64,000 bases of DNA, from assembly GCA_005784505.1 (NCBI GenBank), contig VCAZ01000025.1, positions 4,840,001-4,904,000 on the forward strand, given 5' to 3'. The DNA comes from Bagarius yarrelli. Its lineage: Eukaryota; Chordata; Actinopteri; Siluriformes; Sisoridae. Made by a program: the position numbers and the translations under genes. This document shows positions 53,926 to 64,000 of the stretch, piece by piece. The notes under the pieces are model-generated. The model ran no database searches. It was given only the letters and a program-made list of their open reading frames with translations, and had not been told where the DNA came from. How positions within the stretch are numbered: position 1 is the first letter of the stretch; each line of letters opens with the position of its first letter.

Positions 53926-56900
53926 AAATGTTTCCATGCACTGCTTGTCGAGCCATTACATAGGGAGGACAATATATTTCTATTCTTTTGCATTATTTTA
54001 CAAATATAGTTGGGGAATTATGTTGAATGCGATTTTTGTGCATCCGGGAGGCACTTTTAGTATGTGGGGTAATAAAATTGCGTTTAATTATGATTTTTCA
54101 GTTAGCACTTAACTGAGACCATAACCACTTCCCACCAGATAAAACGTATTATTTAATCGCTTGTGAAGCGATATCTCACTTATGGTGTTGTGGAATAACA
54201 TCATAAAATGTAACTAATAAATTATCACCTGATTAAAAAATCAATACATTTTAAGCCGGTGGCTGTTGTGCTGTCAGATCATTAACAACAGATCAGTTGG
54301 TTTTGGGGTTATAACCGTAATTCTGCTGTCCTTCAGCCACATCGGACTTTCAGCAATGAATATTTTTCCATTACTATAATAGAAATTTTATACACTTTAC
54401 CTCAGCAGAGAAATGTCTAGGAGGGCATTGCATTCTTGCTTATTTTAAACGGTGGATCAGAGCCGAAATATGCAAAATCAGTAAACGCTCACATTTGTGT
54501 CATAAATTGTAATGCTAATCTAATTAAGTGTAACTAATTTGGTGCCAGGAGCAAAAAAAAAAAAAAAAACAGCTGAAATGTTTATACAGAGCTGAGAATT
54601 TTAATTAAAAGTCATCTGTTTTATCACCAGTTCACAGCATAATGTTACTGAATAGTCATGTAATTACTTAGTTTTAAAAGCATTTTAGAAATGTATCTAG
54701 TGCACTAAATGTATAAAAAAATGTATAATTTTTAATTAAAAATGTAAAATGTTAAAATTAAAATGTAAAATTTGCACTGTATTAACACCCAGTTAAATAC
54801 ACACGTTTGGGAAATTCCAAAAAACCGCAATTTGCATCATCCGCCTTGCATCAATTATCACTGACGTCTGTTTTGCATCCTGTTCTGTAGAACTCCTCTA
54901 GAACTCAGGATGTTGGGAAAACGAATGAAGTGGAACGAGCTGCTTTTTGGCATCATATTAGATGTTTTTGGACTCTTTGATATGTATTTTCATGTATTTA
55001 AATACAAATTTACAGCCTGAAATTCTGACCGTAGATTTGAAATAGAATTTAGAATTATAACTAACGCTAACCAGCTCCGATAATAAGCTGCATCTTACAA
55101 GAGAGGCTTGTGATGCAACGTCTGGTAATAGCGATTATATCGTGATTGAAATAAAAACCATGGTTATAATTCCTACTCATATTTTAGATGATAAGCCTTA
55201 TGATGTAATAGGAATGAAATAAGTGTCAATGACCTCATACCAGATGGCAAGCCTGCAAGGTTTACTCTTGTTATGCTACTATGACTATATGTTGTCATAC
55301 CATGCTTTCGGTTCTTTTTTTCTGTAAAATGTGTCAGTTAATGACGTCTGGCCATGACTGCGCTACTGTATGTTCAGTCATCATACAGCGTTAAGCGGCG
55401 AGGTCTTTGTCTGCTTTTTGATAATAATTCATTGTCAGTAGCTTTTTTTTTCCCATGAAAAAAAAACAGAGATGCACATCAGCTTTGCGGGTCCAATCAC
55501 AACTGTGCTTGATCTAATGAAAATTATATCCAGATGTCTGACTGGGCTGTCAGAATTTTTTTTTTTGGGGTAAGGCAGGAGGAATTAAAGAAATTTCATA
55601 ATTATGCAACTAGCTACCAGTGAACATACGTAATTGTTTTCTTGTCATGTATATGATGTAATTTGTAGATTATTGTGTAAGTAATTTTTTTAGATTAAAC
55701 TTAAATTTGGTGCTTGTCATTTTAAAGTTGGCTTGTCCTATGTCCTAGATAAAATATTGCCTTTATAGCTTATAAATCTGGCACGAACTGAACACCAAAA
55801 GTCTCTGGTTATGATCCTGATTCCTTATCACCTCTTTACCTATGTGCTAAAACGGTGTGCAGATGGTATAGATGATTACACATCAGCACAGGAAATGAGG
55901 CAGTGTCATTCAACTCACCCTCCATCTGTTTGGCTGGGATGAGTCATAAAGTCCAGCTTCATCATCTACTGTCTGTTATTAATCTAAGATTATCATTATT
56001 AACTCAGTGGTAGTTTGTACAGATGTTTGCTTTTTGTGGCCGAGCTGTTGTGTCTTCTCTTCTTTATTCATTTTAAAGGTTAATTTGATTGTTTATTGGG
56101 CATTCCTATTAGTCATGTGGTAATGGAAATATTGAAATATTCCACAGTTCTTTAATTAGCTTTATTATAGTACAATAGACTTTAGGTTTAATACTTAAAT
56201 GTACATTTTTTTAAACAGTTGTAAAGCATTACACCGAAAATATCTCTATAATATTTACCTAATCATGTGCCATTCTGTCCTTTCTTTATAATTTCTTTCT
56301 ATGGGGATGTTTTTAGGTTGTTTACAAGTTGACATAATTATTTAATAATTATTTCTGTTTCTAAAATCTGTTTTTTAAGACTTGTTAGCAAATCAACAAG
56401 CCAATAAGCTCCAACCAGTTCACGCAAGCAAAATGATTTTAACAATATGATATATTTACAAAATGAGAAGGAATCCAAGAAATATAACTTTTTTATCGGC
56501 ACATTAGGATTGATCCAGAGAGCTGCGGTGAGATTTTAAAACGATTATTGGTGCATCTCTTTTGTTTTATGAAATTTTCTTTTTTTTTTTACCGTTTGAC
56601 AATAAAACATCTGTATATGAAATGACCCACTATAAATTTACTTTCAAGATCTTTTATTTAAAAAAAAAACAAATGAAGGTGATCTGGAATCAGAAATCAG
56701 GAAATTGAACACTTGTCGGTAGCTGCGTATAATTTACTTAGTTTAGCAGCACCTGCCATATTCGATGCGTTATCAGGAACTAAAACTAAGGCTTAAATCG
56801 TATTCTACTTAAGTATGTACTACATTTTAGTAAGTACGCCCTTACCACGACCATTAAAAAGGTCGTTCTTATAGTATAGTTGCGGTTCGTATAAATGAAA

Positions 56901-57097
56901 TTTAGACGTACTACATCCGCTTTTTTTGATATTAACAGTCACAGCAGGTAAAATTTGAAGTTAGATAATGTTTTTGAATTAAAAAAGTGTAATTTTAGTA
57001 CAAGGAACCATTATTATTTTTTATAAAACTTGAAAAGTGCTGCGTCACCACTGCTACGTGCATGTAACTAGTCTTCTCTCCCTCATAATATATATAT

Positions 57098-57290
57098 AGG
57101 GCAGTGGTGGCTCAAATGGTTAAGGTGTTGCCTTAACCAGGTGTTGCTGATCTGAAGACCAGAAACACCTGGGTTCAAGCCCCACCACCGGCAACCACTG
57201 TTGGGTTCTTGAGCAAGACCCTTAACCCTTCCTGCATCTCATCAAAAATGCATCTCATTGGCTCTGTACATGTAACTCGCACAATGATAT
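57098..57290 (+). repeat. Second SINE family, second copy
   Basis: GGGCAGTGGTGGCTCAAATG head, CCTGGGTTCAAGCCCCACCA B-box region, TTGAGCAAGACCCTTAACCC; the 3' part is diverged from the copy at 37260. Confidence 0.75.
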
Positions 57291-59639
57291 ATATACATAC
57301 ATACACACACAACTAATGTAAACTGACTGTCTGACTCAAATGGATGAATGGAATAGATTTTCATTTTTAAGATGTAGGTTTGCATGGGCCATGTTGCAGA
57401 ATAAATGCATGCAAACATTTATTAGTAAATTAAATAAAACCAAAAATTATCTAAATGTTATTGTGCAATGTTTCCCCAAACATCTCTATAGCAGTAATAG
57501 CATTTTCAGAACATTTTAATCAGCTGTGCATGCCCAGTTCTTATGCGCATGCCTGTTGGCCTAAATAGATGTTGAGTCAAACATATAGTTGCTTCTACAC
57601 ATTTATCTCAGGGAAATCTTGCCACATAGTCATTTTGATTGGCCAGAATGAAATGGTGCTTATCATATCTGGACAAACGTTTATTACGTGATGTCAGTCC
57701 TTATTTAAAAATGCTTTTAACACTGTTACTATATGCGGATTAAAACTTAAGCGTTATTATAATATGCAACGTTCATGTCGTTCCAGTTTCAACCAATCTG
57801 CCGCTTTTTTTTTTTTTTTTTGAAGTATCATTCTACCTATATATACCTATACGACTTATTAAAAATACATAGAATATAACACATGCATGCTAATAACAGT
57901 TTTCTTATTTTTACATAAATTGGATATGGTTTGCCATAGAGAGGAACTTTATGACTACACTTGACACCCATAGTTATTATAAGATTATGTATACCAGATG
58001 AACAACAGGAGCGTTGTGTAAGTGTGAGTGTTGGCTCACCTTTAGCGGTGCGTGTCTGGGCCTGTATGTCGCTACACTGTTGATGGCGGTTTGGGTGTAA
58101 TCCCAGGCTGGGCAACTGACGATATGCATGATGGCAGGCCAGGAATGCAGTTAAGGGCTTCCCTCACCACATAGTCAAAGAGGGAGAACAACACACAGTG
58201 CTTTGTCACACTTATGACATTTTATTGTTCCTCTGGTGCCTTATTTCCGTTTTGTCCTCTTTCTTATACCTAACGCAACAGTACCAATTCCTGCATTGAG
58301 AAATGTTATAAATAGTTTTATTGTTTATTCACAGCAGATATAGCAGTCAGACAGAACTGACCTGCAGACTGTGTCTTAAAACATGAACTTGCCTCTGCGA
58401 GCACACCACCATTTGGTTTCTTTTTTTAAAATCGTGTGTACATTGAGATGACATTGCTGCCATTTTTTTTGGATAAGATGTGGCCGTACTGTATTTAGAC
58501 CGAAGGGTGTGCATGAGCTCATCGCACCCGTTAGCCTGGAAGGAGCGGTGATTTAGGAGGTAACATGATGTCATTAGCATCCCAGCAGTGCTTTGGCCCC
58601 ACAGTGATCCTCGTGACCACTGTGTATGAGTGTTGACAATAAAGCTGCTGATGATTCCTTCATGAACTCATAATTGGCCCAGGGTGAAGGTGGGCACTCG
58701 GCTGAAGAGACTGGGCTTGATGACAGATCAGTTTATGGACCTGTCAACTCCTCTGTCTTGTTGTGGACTGCACATTGTTTGCTGTACCGGGAGGAAAAGA
58801 TAGGTGACAACCGTTATTAATACTCAAGGGGGCAATGGGGAGACAGTCTGCAGGATTAGTCGCGAGGCTTGGGTGTCAGCACTGGGTTTGTGCTTGGGAA
58901 CAAATATCCCTACAAGGCATTTTGATGCTCCCCCCTGTCTTTGACATCTGATAGGTGTCTTCACTTCATTAATCTCATGAGTGAAATAACCGATAATGTT
59001 CTAACACATAGCAGTTAGCTCCTGTGCAGCACATCCTCCGTTATAATTTTCGTATTCCTATATGTACACATTTGGCATGTAGCCTAGAATAAACTGAATA
59101 AACCATCATGAAACGTATAAGCTTATTTCTGGATGTGATTCTTTAGACCTCCTGGATTATGATACTTGTGCACTGATTTATTTTTATCTTTTGTCTTGGG
59201 TAGTCTGCACTTCCACATCATTCCTAATACAACCTTGGAATTATTCACGTTTACATTCGGTTTATTAAGTGTAATAAATTAATATTTGGCTAATCGACTT
59301 GAATCGCTAATGCAAAAAAAGCCTTACTCGGGATGGTGTATTTCCTGCATAAGGATACTTGCTTTCAACCATGTGTGCTCAAGATGGTTACTGTATATAT
59401 CCTTCAGCTGTTTGGACCTTCTCTTGTGTATGTCCTCAGAAATGAATACGTCCAGCTTTAACAGTAGGAGTAACATGGCACCAGTGACACTGTCTCTAAA
59501 ACTGAATAATGAAACTAACCTCCATAAGCGGTGCATAAAATCACTAGACGGACGTTTTTAAACCAGAAATGTTTTAACTCTGACGTTCCACCTAGTAAAA
59601 GACGCTCATTAAGATATATCTTACAAACGTGAAAAAGAT

Positions 59640-59783
59640 ACGCAAACTGTGCTGCATCTGAAAGTTCGGGGGTTCGATTTCCTGCCACTGCTGGGCACCT
59701 TAGCATGGCCATCAACCCAGTTGTATCAAAAAGAGATACACGTAAGTCGCTCTGCAAAATGCTGTAAATGTAAATATGAAAAG
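59640..59783 (+). repeat. L2-tail SINE
   Basis: GGGGGTTCGATTTCCTGCCA, CACTGCTGGGCACC, tail GTAAGTCGCTCTGCAAAATG with internal loss. Confidence 0.7.
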
Positions 59784-61280
59784 TCGATAATTTTATATGC
59801 AACCATATTTTAAACTAACACTCTAAAAGAGAGAAGTGTTGCCACCCATAGTTTTAAAAAAATTTTGCATTTCTGTAGCCGTATTGTTTTAGCAGATCCT
59901 TTTTTCAAAGCGACCTACAGAAGTGCTTTGTAGTCTGTGTTAAAAACCTATTTTAATATTAGTTCCACAGATCACAGTCTAAGAATACCACAAGGTACCT
60001 GTGAGGGGAGACATAAGTACAGCTTAGGGAAAAAATGTTGTTTAAAATTGTTCAAATTTGCTTTACACTTGCCAAAGCAGTGCTGTATTAGGTTCTGTTG
60101 GTGTTCTTCAGTCACCGAGATATCGTGCCGACATTCCCGGCAGGTCAGCGCGGCAGCACTTCTGCTTGCAACAGAGGAAGATCCAACAACAAACAACAAA
60201 GAGCCCTATTTGGAGGAGGATGTGTGCAGTCTATCAGGCCTGTCGTGTGTGTTGACTGAAGTTGCTCGGAGCACTGAGGACTTCTTTAAGAGGCCCATTG
60301 AGCCTTAAACAATGAAAGGTTCTGCGACTTGACTCACTGGTTGTCGGAGACCTTTTTTTTTGTGCCTACTTCTGCATTGTTGTGCAAAGGTCAGACATAC
60401 AAGGTATCATTATCCTCTAGCAAGAGAGTTTCATGTTGGGGCAAGAGGGAGTTAACCACTGATTCAGGGTTTTCCCTCCTTATGTGGTATCTGGTGGAGA
60501 GGTAGTATAGTTTTTTATATTTATTGTCGTGTCTAGCCTTGTGCTATAGTGGATGGCTAGAGTCCTAATTTAAACATCAATTTTGACTCTGGGAATCTTA
60601 GGAATATTGTTAGCTCACATAGTGTTAGCCTTGATTTAATGCCCCTGAACAAAAGGATTAAACGCTTTGATTAAGGACCCAACAGTGGTGATTTGGCAAG
60701 GATGGGATTTGATCTCTCGACCCGTCTAAGCCATCAATCTCTGGTCCAGGGAAGTTGTACCTGTGCAACATCAGCTTCCTTACAATAACCGGAGCTCTTC
60801 TTCTACTGTATGCAATCAATGAGCTCAGACATGGACAATGTGGTCATATGCAAATTGCAAGCATATTGCACATACATGTTTGGTCCAGTCCACTCCAATA
60901 CTGTTCAGAGGAGTCCTATTATGTTATGCAAGACACCGTTTTGTAACTGTTTTCTATATCCTGGCTACAAACTATAATCTAATACCTGTCAAGTAAAAGT
61001 TGCAGTAGTCCCAGCCTTTCGGGGAAGTACATGTTCTGGTTTTGGAATGTGCAGGAAACCTTAGGAATGAATGTTCCAGACAATTTCCACTCCTGTTTTT
61101 TGTCCTCTTGGTCTCACTGTTGTTTAAAAATAGTCTACAGTGACCTTTTTGAGAATAGGTTGACATTTCTAAATCTGCAGATTGCCAGAATGTGTGGTAT
61201 GTGACAGATAGCAATCGTTGTCCTGAGTCATATCAGGCTTTTTTAGGACATATTTGGCATTGTATTTAAAGGTGTGAATT

Positions 61281-61763
61281 AGGTCTGGGCAGTATAGGTG
61301 GTATATATTGCTACTGCGGAATAAACTGTCAACCGTAATAGTTTTTTTTTATTCCGTGTATACCTTGACATGTAAATAAGTGGGTGGGGCTTACTCACGT
61401 GCAAGGAGCAAAACCAGGGCTTGCAAAATTGTCCCAGTCCTATTGTGTTCCAATTGGGCTAAATGTATCCCTGCCCTGTCCTTCGGCTATCTCCTAGGGA
61501 GGAAAAATATTTTTTAATGTTTTCGCATTATATCTTTAATATAGTTGGGTAATTATGTTGAATGCAGTTTTTGTGTATAGGGGAGCCACTATTATATCCT
61601 ATTTCATTTGTTATTAAAATTTTATTAAATCAAGCCCTTTTTTGTTGATTTTCTGAAATAGCTACCCATTTATATAACTATATAATGAAATATATATCGT
61701 TACCGTAAAATAATATTGCTCATACCGCGATATAGAATTTTGGTCATACCATCCACCGCTAGT
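61281..61763. mobile_element. Non-autonomous DNA element with GGTATACC-type inverted ends
   Basis: Left TAGGTCTGGGCAGTATAGG; right (reversed) CTAGCGGTGGATGGTATGAC. The interior holds ACCGCGATATAG-type words typical of fish short inverted-repeat elements. No coding content. Confidence 0.45.
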
Positions 61764-62424
61764 GCGAATGCCAAACAGTAGACATGATAATGATATTAAA
61801 TGTTCCCCATCTTCTTCGCCCCAGCCTTTCTTTTCAAAACAAGAAGGTGTAATAGTTCATGTATTGCATTTATTGTGGCGTTCACAGACACTTGTGTCAG
61901 TAAACAGGATCCGCAGGGTTCTATATTTAAACCAATGACTAACAGTTTATGATTCCATTTTGCCGAAAGTGACAGTGGCGCTTTGTTGCATGTAACATCC
62001 AAACAATGTTTTGCTAAGCTGCATTCTTTAAATATACAGATAAGCATATGTGGCTAGAGACCATACAGCATCACCTAAAAATAAGGATTTTACTGTCTAC
62101 TTACATGTCATTATTTATTCATGGTTCATAGCAGACACAAGGCAGAAATACACTCTACCCTGTCCATTAATTTACCCACATTACCCATGTTCAGTATCTA
62201 ACTTGGCAAGCAACCCTGTGCCACCATGGCACCTGACACTGTTTGGTTCGTTAAATATTTGATCAGTGCTGGCCGTTAATAAACCATTTAAAAGCCCCCA
62301 CACCATTATTTGTCCTCCAGAGTCCATTGGTATTGTTATTTTATTTACATTAACATTTCTGGTATTATTAGGTGTCATTAGAAATCCAGAGCTACTTTCT
62401 TTTTTTTTTTCTTTTTTTTTTTTT

Positions 62425-62520
62425 ACACTGAGCAGTTGAGGGTAAAGGGCCCATCAATGGCAGCTTGATGGTGCAGAGAATTAATCTCACAATCTTCTGT
62501 TTAGCAGGCCAGCGCCCAAA
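62425..62520 (-). repeat. SINE fragment, minus
   Basis: ACTGAGCAGTTGAGGGTAAAGGG body with a diverged head. Confidence 0.5.
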
Positions 62521-62761
62521 CAAATAATCTATAGCTTCCTAAAGTCCTTTATATCTCACAATCTTTTAAGTGCCATTGCATATAACAATGCTTAGCTGTT
62601 ATATAGTGTTGCAGCTTGGCTACGAAACCCCCATGCATGAAACCTAACCTGCACAGTCCAGGTACTTGACTCCAACAACCATCTAACTGTTTTTCGCAAG
62701 TTTGTGTGAGCTACTGCTTCACAAGCGAGCTTCTATTGTGGTAGTTTTGTGTTCCATCAAC

Positions 62762-62965
62762 AGGGGGAAGTGCTAGCTCAGTGGCGAAGACATTGAACTA
62801 GTGGTTAGACGATTGCTAGTTGTATTCTCAGGATGCCCAAGCTGCCACTAGTGGGCTCTTCAGCATGGCTCTTTACCCTTTAACTGCTCACTTAAATTAA
62901 AGAGTATAAAATTAATGTAGGTCACCCTGGATAAAAGTGTCTGCCAAGTGCCGTAAATGTAGTTC
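62762..62965 (+). repeat. L2-tail SINE
   Basis: GGGGGAAGTGCTAGCTCAGTG head, TGGGCTCTTCAGCATGGCTC body, tail CACCCTGGATAAAAGTGTCT. Confidence 0.8.
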
Positions 62966-63194
62966 CCGAGGCAGCTCTATCAAGGCAAAGAACATATGAT
63001 TTCTTTGAAAAGAAATGAGGAAAGAGCTCCTCAATAGTACAATCATGTAAATTTTTTTGCATCAAATTAGTTTCTGTATTTATATAGCTTGCAGACTGAC
63101 CTTGCAGGGGTGTGTCTTTGCATTGAAAACATACCATTTGAATTCCTTTACTTTTTGTTTCTGCACAAATGATTGTATGATTTATGCTACTAGA

Positions 63195-63310
63195 GCTGTG
63201 TATTGGCAAGAGCCTCACGATAAGATAAGATACGATACACATCACAATACATGGGCAAGAATACCATATATCACGATATATTGCAATTCAATACATAAAA
63301 AATATATATG
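63195..63310. mobile_element. Degenerate ATCACGATA-rich repeat
   Basis: Alternating GATAAGATAC, ATCACAATAC and ATCACGATATATTGC words, like the ends of a fish short inverted-repeat element. Only one end is visible. Confidence 0.35.
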
Positions 63311-64000
63311 TAAAAAACTAGTAGCTAAAAATACAACAAATATAAAGCCGAAGACAACCTTGTTTTTTCCCTTATGCTTTTGAGACGATAGCAGGACTAT
63401 CGTCTACAGAGCGGAGCAGAGAGCTTTTAAACACATAAAAAAAGTAGTTAGCTGGGTCAATATTTTCACACAGTCTTTTATGCTACTATAGTTATGCAAT
63501 AGTAATGTATAGTTTGTGCAATGTGTAAATGGTGATATTTTGATATGTTGTAGCAGACCTTAGACTTAAAGTCGCATTTGTAGACTGCAAAACTTGTTGT
63601 GCTGCAAATTTGTTAAACAAATGCAGGCATGCATGAAAGTAATAAGCCTGTCAAAATTAGTGAGAACTATTCCTACTTATAATTCATGCTAAAGGAATGT
63701 TGGTCATAAGCTCAGGGACCTGGAAGAGTAGGAATCAAGCCATAAACACGCATGTGAATCTGTACGTTTCACAACATCGCCTGTGACCCTGGACTGGCCT
63801 GCTCGTGAGCCAGAGGTTTACTTGTGTGTGCTTGTGCTGTATTAATTACTCATAGCATATTTGGGAGGATTCACTTAACATCATGTTTCATGACATCACT
63901 TTATTAATCCTCTTACTCTGCTGTTTGAGACATGCACACCATCTCCCTCCTACTTCCCCCCTGAATGAGCTGATAGATCTTCAGAAGAATCGTAAGCCAT

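Larger units (their letters stand above)
53722..64000 (+). other. pfdn1: pfdn1 intron 3 (no exon seen)
   Basis: More than 10 kb with no reading that continues the prefoldin C-terminal helix. Holds SINEs (53782, 57098, 59640, 62425, 62762) and two ATCG/ATAT-rich DNA-element relics. The stretches 58590-58990 and 60090-60310 are GC-balanced and repeat-free but show no convincing coding frame. Confidence 0.7.

Noticed and set aside
57098..57190. tRNA-like sequence
   Set aside because: A SINE head with A- and B-box-like words but no cloverleaf; not a tRNA gene. The same holds for the other SINE heads.
59937..60308. 123-codon plus-strand ORF in the pfdn1 intron
   Set aside because: No family resemblance, no codon or splice support; does not match the missing prefoldin C-terminus.
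60640..60735. Possible minus SINE
   Set aside because: Only scattered similarity (GATTAAGGACCCAACAGTGG); too diverged to call.

Overview
This is vertebrate nuclear DNA, almost certainly from a teleost fish. The genes are split into many short exons with GT-AG introns. The encoded proteins are clearly vertebrate. The intergenic and intronic DNA is AT-rich and full of microsatellites, tRNA-derived SINEs carrying the fish L2-type tail (GTCGCTCTGGATAAGRGCGT then TGTAAATG units), another dispersed repeat ending in GAAT units, and decayed Tc1/mariner, hAT and LINE copies. I cannot name the species from the sequence. Nothing indicates a prokaryote, plasmid or virus.

Six protein-coding genes, all on the + strand, were rebuilt by joining exons at GT-AG sites with the reading frame checked across every junction. 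(1) 2902-22436: the 3' part of a calcineurin catalytic subunit gene, closest to PPP3CB; the N-terminal exons lie upstream of the window. (2) 25752-30293: ecscr, a small endothelial single-pass membrane protein. (3) 31368-35900: dnajc18, a membrane-anchored J-domain co-chaperone. (4) 39771-44625: an hnRNP H1-type gene with three quasi-RRMs. (5) 47508-50035: hbegf, a membrane-anchored EGF-family growth factor. (6) 52865-53721 onward: pfdn1 (prefoldin subunit 1), whose last exon lies beyond base 64000. Two tRNA-Ala(AGC) genes stand in tandem at 37875 and 38109, between dnajc18 and hnrnph1.

Layout: 1-2901 is calcineurin intron; 2902-22436 is calcineurin, with a 10.7 kb intron (7784-18521) full of repeats; 22437-25751 is its 3' UTR and intergenic DNA; 25752-36930 holds ecscr and dnajc18; 36930-39300 is intergenic with SINEs and the tRNA pair; 39300-45075 is hnrnph1; 45075-47340 is intergenic; 47340-51210 is hbegf; 51210-52800 is intergenic with an inverted SINE pair; 52800-64000 is pfdn1 with a last intron of more than 10 kb.

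The genes form no shared pathway. From memory, ECSCR/DNAJC18 and HBEGF/PFDN1 are neighbours on human 5q31, so most of the window looks like one conserved vertebrate block with calcineurin attached on its left. I found no wholly new system. The observations most worth following are an 81-nt dnajc18 intron that stays open and encodes a hydrophobic segment just before the J domain, an unusually long optional calcineurin exon, inverted SINE pairs, and well-preserved mariner and hAT derivatives.
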